From assembly GCA_902788035.1 (NCBI GenBank), contig CADAIL010000020.1:41958-101355 (forward strand): a DNA stretch of 59,398 nucleotides, in the 5' to 3' direction. The notes beneath the pieces were generated by a model. It made no database searches, was not told where the DNA came from, and saw only the letters and a list, made by a program, of their open reading frames with translations. The DNA comes from an uncultured Lachnospiraceae bacterium (GTDB lineage Bacteria > Bacillota > Clostridia > Lachnospirales > Lachnospiraceae). Below, piece after piece: positions 35,397-43,762 of this stretch. The position numbers and the translations under genes are program-made. Position 1 is the stretch's first letter. Every line of letters starts with the position of its first letter.

Positions 35397-35622
35397 CCCG
35401 ATTTCCCGAATCCCCAATATTACTGTATACAAAATATTGAGATTGTATTAAAATAAATACACCATGCTTGGGTGCAGACAAATTTTGCGCTTCCTGCATA
35501 GGGCAGGGCTCCGGGTAATACTTATTGCCGAATCAGGTCTTTAAGGACATGCCGGCAGCAATCCGGCGCAGCTTTGTTCAAGCCTCGCAGTGAGACACAG
35601 TACGTAATAAGAAGGGACCGAT
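35397..35622. other. Non-coding gap upstream of ispE
   Basis: Together with the plsC leader this is a gap of about 380 bases. It includes an AT-rich stretch (35418-35462) likely to hold the ispE promoter, though no pair of boxes at proper spacing stands out. I see no gene or conserved RNA here. Confidence 0.4.
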
Positions 35623-36498
35623 ATGGAATTAAAAGCGACCGCAAAAATCAATCTGGGGCTCGATGTTCTTCGAAAAAGGGAGGACGGATACCATGATCTG
35701 CGAATGGTCATGCAGATGACCGGTATGTTCGACCGGATCAGTATGTTCCCGAGAGCCGGGAGGCCGGGAATCTCATTCCGTACGAATCTGCCGTATATTC
35801 CTGCCAATGAGAATAATCTTGCGTACCGGGCAGCAAAAATCCTCATGGATGAATTCGAAGTAAGTGATGGACTGTCTATTAATCTGCAGAAGTTCATTCC
35901 TGTCGCGGCAGGCCTTGCGGGCGGCAGCACCGATGCGGCGGCGGTCCTTATAGGCACGAATAAATTGTTTCATCTGGGCCTCAGTCTGGAAGAACTGATG
36001 GTGCGCGGCAAGAAGCTGGGAGCCGATGTACCCTACTGCCTGCTCGGGGGAACCGCGCTGGCGGAAGGGATTGGAGAGGTCCTGACCCCGCTGCCAGACA
36101 TGCCGTCATGCAGCATCCTGCTCGCGAAGCCGCCGGTCAGCGTGTCGACGAAGGAGGTTTACGGCGCTCTTCGTGCCGATGAGATTGAGGTCCATCCGGA
36201 TATCGACGGCATGGTAGAGGCATTGAAGGCCGGAGATCTGCGCGGTGTCTGTGACCGATGCGCAAATGTCCTTGAGGATGTGACGGCTCCGTCCAGGCCG
36301 GTCATCGGAGAGATGAAGCAGGATATGAAAAAAATGGGAGCGCTATGTTCCATCATGAGCGGCAGCGGACCGACCGTGTTCGGAATTTTCGACGATGAGT
36401 CGTCTGCCAGAAAATGCCGGAATCATATGCGCGATAAATATTCGGGATCAAGGATCTTTTTGACCAGACCAAGCAACAAAGGAGGACATCATGGTTAA
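35623..36498 (+). CDS. ispE: 4-diphosphocytidyl-2-C-methyl-D-erythritol kinase
   Basis: 291 residues. IspE phosphorylates CDP-methylerythritol in the MEP isoprenoid pathway. It is a GHMP kinase: N-terminal KATAKINLGLDVLRKREDGYHDL (3-25) and the ATP loop VAAGLAGGSTDAAAVL (about 93-108), where Pro-V-A-A-G-L-A-G-G-S is canonical. LLGGTALAEGIGE and the C-terminal SGSGPTVFGIF complete the pattern. It overlaps the next gene by 8 bases, so the two are translationally coupled. Confidence 0.95.
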   Translation: MELKATAKINLGLDVLRKREDGYHDLRMVMQMTGMFDRISMFPRAGRPGISFRTNLPYIPANENNLAYRAAKILMDEFEVSDGLSINLQKFIPVAAGLAGGSTDAAAVLIGTNKLFHLGLSLEELMVRGKKLGADVPYCLLGGTALAEGIGEVLTPLPDMPSCSILLAKPPVSVSTKEVYGALRADEIEVHPDIDGMVEALKAGDLRGVCDRCANVLEDVTAPSRPVIGEMKQDMKKMGALCSIMSGSGPTVFGIFDDESSARKCRNHMRDKYSGSRIFLTRPSNKGGHHG

Positions 36499-37171
36499 CG
36501 AGAATGAGATTAATGAGTTTATGCCGCTTCGCGAGGTAGTGTTCCTTACCTTGCGGAAGTCCATTCTGAGGGGAGAACTTCTTCCGGGCGAGAGGCTGAT
36601 GGAGATATCGCTTGCCAATAAACTCGGTGTTTCCAGAACGCCGATCCGCGAAGCCATCCGTATGCTTGAGCATGAAGGCCTCGTGGTAATGAAACCGCGC
36701 AGGGGTGCACAGGTAGCCAAGATCACAGTCCAGGAGCTGAACGATGTGCTTGAAGTCAGAAAGAGTCTTGAGACTCTGGCCATCCTCAAAGCATGCGAGC
36801 GCATGACCGAGGAGGATATTGCTGCCATGCGCCGGGCTGAGAAGGCATTTGAAGCGCTTGTGGCGGAGAAGGACAGCGACCTCACGGAACTTGCAGAGGC
36901 AGATGTAGCTTTCCACGATACCATTTATCAGGGAACAAAGAACCGCAGGCTTATACAGATACTTGCAAATCTTCGTGAACAGATGTATCGTTTCCGCATT
37001 GAGTATCTGAAGGATGCCGAAATGAGATCGTCACTTGTTACCGAGCACATAGCCATCATTGAGGCGGTATGCAGCCGTGACGCGGACAAAGCGGTCAAAT
37101 TCATAACCGAGCATATCGATAACCAGCAGAGGGCGATCAATGCGAGCATCGAAGCGAACAGTGAGGTTTAA
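36491..37171 (+). CDS. GntR-family regulator, FadR/FCD subgroup
   Basis: 226 residues; AAGGAGG lies in the end of ispE. The winged helix-turn-helix is at 10-75 (LRKSILRGELLPGERLMEI, LGVSRTPIREAIRMLEHEGLV). The FCD ligand domain follows (about 85-215), with metal-site candidates Asp and His in ADVAFHDTIY, VTEHIAI and FITEHIDNQ. FCD regulators typically sense small organic acids. It lies between ispE and murI in one operon, and no metabolic target is indicated by neighbours. Confidence 0.92.
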   Translation: MVNENEINEFMPLREVVFLTLRKSILRGELLPGERLMEISLANKLGVSRTPIREAIRMLEHEGLVVMKPRRGAQVAKITVQELNDVLEVRKSLETLAILKACERMTEEDIAAMRRAEKAFEALVAEKDSDLTELAEADVAFHDTIYQGTKNRRLIQILANLREQMYRFRIEYLKDAEMRSSLVTEHIAIIEAVCSRDADKAVKFITEHIDNQQRAINASIEANSEV

Positions 37172-37174
37172 TAT

Positions 37175-38005
37175 ATGACAGAAAAAATAAACGAGGCACC
37201 GATCGGAGTATTTGACTCCGGACTCGGCGGCCTTACGGTCGCGCGCGAGATCATGCGCAACCTGCCCACAGAGAGAATCGTGTATTTTGGGGACACAGCC
37301 CGCGTTCCGTACGGCAGCAAGTCAAAGGACACGATCGTGCGTTATTCGAGGCAGATCGTGAGATTTCTTAAGACACAGGATATCAAAGCAATCGTTATTG
37401 CGTGCAACACCGCGACCGCCCTTGCCATCGACGAGGTCAAGGAGGAGGCGGGGATGCCTGTCATCGGTGTGATTGATCCGGGAGCGCACATGGCGGTGAG
37501 GGCGACAAGAAATAAAAATGTCGGCGTCATAGCGACGCGGGCGACGATCCAGGCAAGGACATATACAACATTCATTAACAACCTTGACCCGGAGATCAAT
37601 GTAATAAGTCAGGCATGTCCGCTGCTCGTCCCATTGGTGGAAGAGGGCTGGCTGCACGACCGGATCACAGACGAGATCCTGATGCGCTATCTGGATGATG
37701 TGCTGGAGCACGATGTTGATACACTGATACTGGGCTGTACTCACTATCCGCTTCTTCGGAGCGCTATAAAGAAGCTGCTTGGTGAGCAGGTCACCCTGAT
37801 CAACCCAGCTTACGAGACAGCCAAAGAGCTCGAGAAAATGCTGGCAGCGTCGGGGCTGGCCAATGTGAGGCCGATGGATAAGAATGAACCGTATCCATAT
37901 AAGTTCTTTGTCAGTGATGACGCAAAGAAATTTAAGGATTTTGCCAATTCCATTCTGCCCATCGATGTCACTAATGCCAGGGTCGTGCCGATCGAGGAGT
38001 ATTGA
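37175..38005 (+). CDS. murI: Glutamate racemase
   Basis: 276 residues, starting 4 bases after the GntR gene. MurI makes D-glutamate for peptidoglycan. The two-cysteine active site is visible: ACNTATALAI (about 72-81) and LGCTHYPLL (about 186-194). Supporting motifs are GVFDSGLGGLTVAREI (11-26) and YFGDTARVPYGSKS (about 39-52). The stop codon lies in the first unit of a 30-bp tandem repeat. Confidence 0.96.
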   Translation: MTEKINEAPIGVFDSGLGGLTVAREIMRNLPTERIVYFGDTARVPYGSKSKDTIVRYSRQIVRFLKTQDIKAIVIACNTATALAIDEVKEEAGMPVIGVIDPGAHMAVRATRNKNVGVIATRATIQARTYTTFINNLDPEINVISQACPLLVPLVEEGWLHDRITDEILMRYLDDVLEHDVDTLILGCTHYPLLRSAIKKLLGEQVTLINPAYETAKELEKMLAASGLANVRPMDKNEPYPYKFFVSDDAKKFKDFANSILPIDVTNARVVPIEEY

Positions 38006-38086
38006 TCTAAATCGGCAACGGTCGGGGAGTATTGATCCGGATCAGCATCGGTCGGGGAGTATTGACATGAATTTATGCCGGGGCAG
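37997..38086. repeat. 30-bp tandem repeat across the murI stop codon
   Basis: GAGTATTGA recurs at 37997, 38027 and 38057, each followed by a similar tail (AACGGTCGGG or ATCGGTCGGG in the first two). The first unit encodes the last codons and stop of murI, so murI's 3' end was duplicated twice. Confidence 0.85.
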
Positions 38087-38122
38087 ATGAACGGGCTCCG
38101 GCAATAAGGAGTATAAATAATT

Positions 38123-38554
38123 ATGACAAAAGACGTAATCGTCCGCGTCCGCGGTGTTCAGTTCATTCCGGACACTCCGGACGAGGAGGAGCCAATAGAA
38201 ATCGTGACGCCGGGCGTATATGAGTACGCAGACGGCGTGCACAAAATCGTCTACGAGGAGACTTTCGAGGGTTTTGAAAATGAGCCGACTGTGAATACAG
38301 TTACCATAGCGGATGAATCTATCATTGTTCAGAAAGTCGGAGCAATCACTGTAGACATGGTCTTTGAGCCGGGAAAAAGATCTCTGGCCTATTATTCGAC
38401 ACCGTTCGGGACCCTGGATATGGGAATTTCAACGACGGATATCGATGTGGTAGAAACCGAGGAACGTATCGACGTAAAGGCAGAGTATTCGCTCAGCATG
38501 AATGACGAGCTGGTCGCCGACTGCATGCTGGACATGTCGATTGACGCGAAGTAA
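38123..38554 (+). CDS. DUF1934 family beta-barrel protein
   Basis: 143 residues; AAGGAG upstream. The sequence KDVIVRVRGVQF...IEIVTPGVYEYADGVHKIVYEETFEG and the C-terminal IDVKAEYSLSMND match DUF1934, a small calycin-like beta-barrel family widespread in Firmicutes with no established role. It often sits near murI or tRNA synthetase genes, as here before thrS. There is no signal peptide, so it is probably cytoplasmic. Confidence 0.82.
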   Translation: MTKDVIVRVRGVQFIPDTPDEEEPIEIVTPGVYEYADGVHKIVYEETFEGFENEPTVNTVTIADESIIVQKVGAITVDMVFEPGKRSLAYYSTPFGTLDMGISTTDIDVVETEERIDVKAEYSLSMNDELVADCMLDMSIDAK

Positions 38555-38563
38555 ATTTTTCGC

Positions 38564-38592
38564 TTTACATTTGCCGAAAACTGAGATATTAT
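38564..38592 (+). promoter_or_regulatory. Promoter of the thrS T-box transcript
   Basis: TTTACA (38564-38569) and TATTAT (38587-38592) are 17 bases apart, placing the start near 38599. Confidence 0.65.
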
Positions 38593-38598
38593 AGTGGA

Positions 38599-38840
38599 CA
38601 GCTTTTAAATTTCATACAAATCTGTGATGAGGAAAGTAGGAAATGGAAGATCCCAGAGAGGGGCGCCGAGGCTGGAAGCGCTCTATCGGAAATTGGCCGA
38701 AGACCACCTCGGAGAGGCCCCAATACGGCACGGTGATTCCGTTATAATCAAAAAATGAAGTGACTGCTACGGCAGTAAACAGGGTGGAACCGCGCGATTA
38801 GCGTCCCTCGTTTTCCGAAAGGAAGATGAGGGATTTTTTT
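38599..38840 (+). promoter_or_regulatory. T-box riboswitch controlling thrS
   Basis: The leader contains the conserved T-box AGGGTGGAACCGCG (38781-38794), the antiterminator bulge that pairs with the uncharged tRNA acceptor end. The terminator TCCCTC (38804-38809)/GAGGGA (38828-38833) with seven Ts comes next. The 5' portion has the AAAGTAGGAA-like start of stem I. An ACC codon in the arm (GAAGACCACC, near 38700) is a candidate threonine specifier. Uncharged tRNA-Thr would block termination and raise thrS expression. Confidence 0.92.
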
Positions 38841-38868
38841 ATCCAGAATTTTTAGGAGGAAGAAGAAA

Positions 38869-40650
38869 ATGACAGAAGAGTTACTTGAAGTTTACAGACA
38901 TTCCCTCGCTCACATTTTAGCCAAGGCAGTGATCGAGATGTTTGGCAAGGAAAATGTACAGTACGCGATCGGACCGCAGATCGCTGACGGCTGCTACTAT
39001 GATTTCACTCTGCCGCGTCCGATCACAGAAGACGACTACAAGACGATCGAGGATAAGATGGCCGAGATTATTAAGCGCAAGGAAGACTGGACTCGCAAGG
39101 AGATCAGCCGTGCTGAGGCTCTCGAGCTCTTTAAGGATCAGAAGTATAAGACAGAGCTCATCGAGGATCTTCCGGAAGACGAAGTCATTTCCATCTACTG
39201 GACAGGCGATGACTTTGTGGACCTGTGCCGCGGACCTCATGTAGAGAACTCCAAAGAGCTGATGCAGGCGGCTTACAAGATCAAATCCGCTTCCGGTGCT
39301 TACTGGAGAGGAGACAGCAGCCGCGATTCTCTGCAGAGAATTTATCTCTACGCATTTCCGGACAAGCAGCAGCTGAAAGCACACCTCAATCTGGTGCGCG
39401 AGGCTATGGAGCGCGACCACAAGAAGCTGGGTCCGGAACTGGATCTCTTCATGTTCAATGAGACAGCGCCGGGTATGCCGTACTGGCTGCCGGACGGCTG
39501 GAAGGTCTACCAGGCTCTGATCGCTTACTGGAGAGCGGTCCATGCGCGCCACGGATACTATGAGATCTCCGCTCCGGTCATCAACAACAGAAAGCTCTGG
39601 CTCATTTCCGGCCACTGGGCACATTATCAGAACAATATGTTCGTCATCCCGTCGATGGCAGGCAAGGAGATCCGTGAGGACGATCCGGATGTATTTGCAG
39701 CAAAACCGATGAACTGCCCGAACGCGATGATGACCTACAAGAGAACAGTTCACTCCTACAAGGAACTGCCGATCCGCTACAATGAGCTCGACGTTGTTCA
39801 CCGCAAGGAGAAATCCGGCCAGCTGAACGGTCTCTTCCGCGTACAGGCGTTCCGCCAGGATGATTGCCATACATTCGTCATGGAGTCCCAGATCGAGTCT
39901 GAGATCGCTGATATCATGAATATCGCTGACCAGATATACGCGACATTCGGCATCACATACAGATGCGAGCTGTCTACACGCCCGGATGATTTCATGGGTG
40001 ATATTGAAGTGTGGAACCGTGCGGAAGCAGCTCTTAAGCGCATTCTTGACAACAAGTACGGTGAAGGCAATTACGAGATCAACGAGGGCGACGGCGCATT
40101 CTACGGTCCGAAGATCGACTTCCAGATCAAGGACGCGCTCGGACGCGAGTGGCAGTGCGGCACTGTACAGCTCGACTTCCAGCTGCCGCATAACTTCGGT
40201 CTTACATACCGCGACAGCGACGGCCTCCAGAAGGAGCCGGTCGTTATCCACCGCGCAATATTCGGATCCCTTGAGAGATTTATGGGTATCCTGATCGAGA
40301 ACTACAAGGGCGCTTTCCCATTCTGGATGGCCGCTACTCAGGTCGGTATTGTTCCGATCCGCGAGGAGCACAACGAGTACGCGAAAGAAATTGAGAATAT
40401 GCTCATGGATATGGGCATCCGCGTTGTCTGCGACTGCGATGACAAGAACATGAACGCCAAGGTCAAGGAGTTCCGCCTCCACAAGGTACCGTATATCGTT
40501 GTCGTCGGCGATAAGGAAGTAGAGGAGAGAACAGTGTCCATCACAGTCCGCGGCAGCAAGAAACAGCTGCACGGCGTCCCGCTTGAAAGACTCGGTCAGA
40601 TGGTCAGGACCATGAACGAGGAGCATTCGCAGGAACTGATCGCCGAATAA
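38869..40650 (+). CDS. thrS: Threonyl-tRNA synthetase lacking the TGS domain
   Basis: 593 residues; AGGAGG before the ATG. The sequence starts directly in the editing-domain region (YRHSLAHILAKAVIEMFG), so the usual N-terminal TGS domain of about 60 residues is absent. The editing domain (about 1-200) includes FVDLCRGPHVENS. The class II catalytic core (about 210-480) has zinc-site Cys in MNCPNAM, and HRKEKSGQLNGLFRVQAFRQDDCHTF. The anticodon-binding domain is at about 485-585. The upstream T-box supports threonine specificity. TGS-less forms exist in other clostridia. Confidence 0.95.
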   Translation: MTEELLEVYRHSLAHILAKAVIEMFGKENVQYAIGPQIADGCYYDFTLPRPITEDDYKTIEDKMAEIIKRKEDWTRKEISRAEALELFKDQKYKTELIEDLPEDEVISIYWTGDDFVDLCRGPHVENSKELMQAAYKIKSASGAYWRGDSSRDSLQRIYLYAFPDKQQLKAHLNLVREAMERDHKKLGPELDLFMFNETAPGMPYWLPDGWKVYQALIAYWRAVHARHGYYEISAPVINNRKLWLISGHWAHYQNNMFVIPSMAGKEIREDDPDVFAAKPMNCPNAMMTYKRTVHSYKELPIRYNELDVVHRKEKSGQLNGLFRVQAFRQDDCHTFVMESQIESEIADIMNIADQIYATFGITYRCELSTRPDDFMGDIEVWNRAEAALKRILDNKYGEGNYEINEGDGAFYGPKIDFQIKDALGREWQCGTVQLDFQLPHNFGLTYRDSDGLQKEPVVIHRAIFGSLERFMGILIENYKGAFPFWMAATQVGIVPIREEHNEYAKEIENMLMDMGIRVVCDCDDKNMNAKVKEFRLHKVPYIVVVGDKEVEERTVSITVRGSKKQLHGVPLERLGQMVRTMNEEHSQELIAE

Positions 40651-40672
40651 AAATTTGCTCATAATAACGTAT

Positions 40673-40693
40673 CGGGGCCGCGAAGCGGCCCCG
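40673..40693. terminator. GC-rich hairpin after thrS
   Basis: CGGGGCCGC and GCGGCCCCG form a 9-bp stem with a GAA loop. There is no T-run on either strand directly adjacent, so it may act with the longer hairpin at 40701. Confidence 0.5.
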
Positions 40694-40700
40694 AAAATTC

Positions 40701-40807
40701 AAAAGGGGCTGTCGCATTAGGCGGTGTCACCACTATAAATGGCAGGCGTTTGCAAATAACGTCTGCCATCTATAGTAGCGGCGCGCCTTAATGCGACAGC
40801 CTTTTTT
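40701..40807. terminator. Long (about 100-bp) hairpin terminator/repeat between thrS and the LacI gene
   Basis: GGCTGTCGCATTA (40707-40719) and TAATGCGACAGCC (40789-40801) pair perfectly, and ATGGCAG/CTGCCAT and ACTATA/TATAGT pair inside. A-rich and T-rich flanks make it a terminator in both directions. Its size and continuous pairing suggest a folded-back repeat unit rather than an ordinary terminator. Confidence 0.7.
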
Positions 40808-40821
40808 GTCTATGTGTGGGT

Positions 40822-41847
40822 TCACTGAGTCTTGCGCAGATCCTTCACTGTATCGCGTATGACCAGTCTCGTCGGCAGCTGATTCATGCTTTTCTCAACT
40901 TCCATTCCCTTTAGGAGGCGGATGAGTGTTTCAGCCGCGACGATCCCTTTTTTCTCCATATCCTGATGAACAGTTGTTACGCCGGGTCTGTGATACTTGC
41001 TCATAGCATTGTCATCAAAACCGATCACTGAAATATCCTCCGGGATTCTGATGCCGCTGTCACTGAGTTTGTCAATGAGCTGTACGGCATAAAGATCGGA
41101 GGTGCAGAAGACTGCTGTGAATTCCCGGACTGTCTCACAGATACAGGAAAGTGACTTTTCGACCGCTTCTTTCCAGGGATTCAGCTTCAGGAAATTCCTG
41201 TCTTCATATTCGATCCCTGCATCAGCCAGTGCCTTCTTATAGCCGCGGAACCGTTCCAGGTCAACACCGATGATGTCGTCTGACATGAACGCGATTTTAC
41301 GGTGACCGAGGTCTGTCAGATACTTGACGGCTTCATACGCTCCCGCTTCGTCCTCAAGGCCGACTGTGTATACCGGAGGATCGCAGACCATATTATAAAT
41401 ATCAATGCACACGACAGGCTTTTTGTACTTGCGTCGGAGCGCTGCACCGTCCTCGCCCAGCAGACCGAACAGAAGAAGACCGTCAACATTCCAGGTCGAG
41501 ACCTGTTTCAGAATATCGTTCATCTCATCGGACGCGTAGATCATCATAAAGTAACCCGCCTCACGTATTGTCTTCTCAATACCGCCCACGATCTCTGAGA
41601 TGAAGGGATCTATAAAAATATTAGACGACTTGTCTGCCCTGGGCTTCATTGCGAGTCCTATAATTTTGGATTTATTCTGGGCCAGATTTCGAGCATTGAT
41701 ATTCGGTACGTAATCGTACTGTATGAGAGCTTTTTCAACGCGTTCAATTGTTGAGGCGGAGACCTCATGCGTCTTGCCATGGATGACATTTGAAACAGTT
41801 GTAGTGCTGAGGTTCAATTCTCTGGCAAGTTCCTTAATTGTTATCAT
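40822..41847 (-). CDS. LacI-family transcriptional regulator
   Basis: 341 residues. The N-terminal helix-turn-helix is ITIKELARELNLSTTTVSNVIHGKTHEVSAST (2-33), followed by the hinge NARNLAQNKSK (about 55-65) and a periplasmic-binding-like sugar domain with VIGFDDNAMSKYHRPGVTTV (about 272-291). Such proteins usually repress sugar catabolism genes. Both neighbours (thrS and a small membrane protein) are unrelated, so it probably acts at a distance, and its ligand is unknown. Confidence 0.93.
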   Translation of the reverse strand: MITIKELARELNLSTTTVSNVIHGKTHEVSASTIERVEKALIQYDYVPNINARNLAQNKSKIIGLAMKPRADKSSNIFIDPFISEIVGGIEKTIREAGYFMMIYASDEMNDILKQVSTWNVDGLLLFGLLGEDGAALRRKYKKPVVCIDIYNMVCDPPVYTVGLEDEAGAYEAVKYLTDLGHRKIAFMSDDIIGVDLERFRGYKKALADAGIEYEDRNFLKLNPWKEAVEKSLSCICETVREFTAVFCTSDLYAVQLIDKLSDSGIRIPEDISVIGFDDNAMSKYHRPGVTTVHQDMEKKGIVAAETLIRLLKGMEVEKSMNQLPTRLVIRDTVKDLRKTQ

Positions 41848-41985
41848 GTATTACCTCATCATTTGCATTTATATGAGCGTACTCCTACACAATATATCAT
41901 AGAAGAATGCAAATGAATACAGCCATAAAGTGCCGGCTAACTTTTTCGGAGCTTATGCGCAAAAGATGAAATACTATTTCTTTCC

Positions 41986-42014
41986 TTGCGCACATCTGCA
42001 AATCATGGTACTAT
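41986..42014 (+). promoter_or_regulatory. Promoter of the single-pass membrane protein gene
   Basis: TTGCGC (41986-41991) and TACTAT (42009-42014) are 17 bases apart, 38 bases before the chosen start. Confidence 0.55.
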
Positions 42015-42052
42015 ACCATGTAGCGAAAAAATCAAGTTCGGAGGATCGAAAA

Positions 42053-42637
42053 GTGTCTACTTGGCAGATTGTATTATGGGTAATTGTAATTGTTCTCGCC
42101 GCCATACTGGTAGCGCTGTTCTTTATCGGCAGACGTCTGGAGAAGAAGCAGGCGGAACAGCAGGAGCAGATCGAGGCAGCTAAACAGAGCGTCACATTTC
42201 TTGTGCTTGACAAGAAACGTCTTAGGCTCAAAGAATCGAAGCTTCCTCAGCAGGTCATTGACGCGACACCGTGGTACCTCCGCCGAAGCAAGCTCCCGAT
42301 CGTCATGGTCCGATTCAACGGACAGGTCATGCGCATGATTTCCGATGAAGCCATCTTTGACCTGATTCCCGTCGGAAAAGAAGTCCGTGCGACAGTTTCC
42401 GGTCTTTACATTACAGACGTAAAGGGTATCCGCGGCGCTCTGGATTCAAAACCGGTCAAGAAGGGCTGGTTCCAGAAAGCTAAGGATAAGGCTTTCAAGG
42501 CTCGCGATGAGCAGCGTGCCGAGCAGGCAGCGAAGAAAGGTGAGCCGGCACCGAAGAGCATTTCCACACAGTCTTCCGGCAGCGGCGGCGGAAGCCCTAG
42601 AAAGCGTAAAGCTACAAAGAAAAAGAGAAAGCACTGA
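42053..42637 (+). CDS. Single-pass membrane protein with basic tail, unknown function
   Basis: GTG 42053 with CGGAGG 8 bases upstream is preferred; an upstream ATG would place the promoter inside the gene. 194 residues. One membrane segment (about 3-26) is followed by a Glu/Gln-rich coil (about 27-45), a compact domain (about 48-130: FLVLDKKRLRLKESKLPQQV) and a disordered Lys/Ser/Gly-rich tail ending KKKRKH. The basic tail would be cytoplasmic and could bind nucleic acid or lipid head groups. The family is not recognised. Confidence 0.65.
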   Translation: MSTWQIVLWVIVIVLAAILVALFFIGRRLEKKQAEQQEQIEAAKQSVTFLVLDKKRLRLKESKLPQQVIDATPWYLRRSKLPIVMVRFNGQVMRMISDEAIFDLIPVGKEVRATVSGLYITDVKGIRGALDSKPVKKGWFQKAKDKAFKARDEQRAEQAAKKGEPAPKSISTQSSGSGGGSPRKRKATKKKRKH

Positions 42638-42650
42638 TATAATAAAAGAA

Positions 42651-42678
42651 GGGACTGCTGATTCAGCGGTCCCTTTTG
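42651..42678 (+). terminator. Terminator after the membrane protein gene
   Basis: GGGACTGCTG pairs with CAGCGGTCCC, followed by four Ts. Confidence 0.75.
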
Positions 42679-42761
42679 GTTTGCGTAGGCAGGTGATTTA
42701 AGCGCCTTGGCCGTGCTGACGACGCGAAGATGGTCCTTTAGAGCGCGACTGCCCGATTTTG

Positions 42762-43418
42762 TTATTTTGTTATATGGTGTGAAAGCATCGCAAGTGAGGA
42801 GGCGAGGTTCTCGTTCTGAACAAGCACTCCTTCCGGTACGTTGAGCCTTACAAGCGCAAAGTTCCAAATTGCCCGGATGCCGCATCTGACCAGCGCATCG
42901 GCAATTTCCTGTGCCGCATCCATGGGAGCGGTGATAATTCCAATCGGAATCCCATGCTCTCTGCAGAAGGGCTCCATCTCTGATATGTCAAAAATGGGTA
43001 TATTGTTGACGGTCCTGCCGGTGATATCTTTGTTTATGTCGAAAGCAGCCGTGATGCTCAGACCATATTCTTCGAACTCTCTGTTTCCGAGCAGAGCGCG
43101 CCCAAGTGAACCTGCTCCTACAATTATTGCCTCTTTTCTGTCGTTGATCCCCATATAGTCTTCAATATCGCTGATCAGCTCATCGACAGGGAAGCCGGAT
43201 TTCGGTTTTCCTTTGGTCGAGCAGACTGCAGCGATATCCTTGCGGACAAGAACGTCGTTGAGCTTTAATTCATTTGCAATTGAAGTTGCAGAGATGGTCG
43301 TCTCTCCTTTAGCTTTGGCTTTTTCCAGGCAGTGCAGATAGTACGGCATCCGCTGCAGAGCCTGAATTGTCAGTGTGTCAGCCTTATCTCCTGTGTTTTT
43401 TCTGTCCATAGCCATCAT
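42762..43418 (-). CDS. rex: Redox-sensing transcriptional repressor Rex
   Basis: 218 residues. Rex senses the NADH/NAD ratio and represses fermentation and NADH-oxidising genes. The N-terminal winged helix has QRMPYYLHCLEKAKAKGETTISATSIANEL (about 15-44), then VRKDIAAVC. The Rossmann domain has AIIVGAGSLGRALLG (about 98-112) and FDINKDITGRTVNNIPI. The start MMAMDRK is preceded by GAGG; three Met codons make the exact start uncertain by up to three residues. A good Rex operator is not obvious in the window. Confidence 0.94.
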   Translation of the reverse strand: MMAMDRKNTGDKADTLTIQALQRMPYYLHCLEKAKAKGETTISATSIANELKLNDVLVRKDIAAVCSTKGKPKSGFPVDELISDIEDYMGINDRKEAIIVGAGSLGRALLGNREFEEYGLSITAAFDINKDITGRTVNNIPIFDISEMEPFCREHGIPIGIITAPMDAAQEIADALVRCGIRAIWNFALVRLNVPEGVLVQNENLASSLAMLSHHITK

Positions 43419-43493
43419 CCTCGTAAAACAAACAATGAGTGAAAATCACGATGGCACCCCCCGTGCCTATATGATCCGTAGTTAATCGATTTA

Positions 43494-43522
43494 AGTATAT
43501 CATATTTCTTTGTTATTTGTAA
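43494..43522 (-). promoter_or_regulatory. Promoter of rex
   Basis: On the minus strand TTACAA (43517-43522) and TATACT (43494-43499) are 17 bases apart. Confidence 0.6.
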
Positions 43523-43565
43523 TAATTCTTAGCTATTAGACCGCTCGCCGATGAATAATATGTCA

Positions 43566-43652
43566 CAGTTCAGACAGGCCGCAGCGATATTTCAGATTCG
43601 GCGCAAACATCACCGGAACCGAACATAAGTAGCGGCCTGCATGAAGCGCTTG
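43566..43652. repeat. Internally deleted copy of the long-hairpin repeat
   Basis: It starts CAGTTCAGACAGGCCGC and keeps GCGCAAACATCA, then jumps to the right arm GAACATAAGTAGCGGCCTGCATGAA. About 100 internal bases, including the apical stem, are missing. The outer arms still pair. The remaining gap to 43762 holds only the start of the deacetylase-like gene's leader. Confidence 0.65.
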
Positions 43653-43762
43653 ACACATCGGGAAAAATCAAGGATACTTTATATCTAAGTGGGAGAAGCC
43701 CCGTCTTTCTAAGCGGTGGGATTTAACGGAGCTTCGCTGATCGTTTGAAGGGGAGTAGCACC

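Noticed and set aside
38917..40662. Long minus-strand open frame (581 codons) opposite thrS
   Set aside because: It is the mirror of a highly conserved gene with strong codon bias; its translation shows no family and there is no ribosome site.
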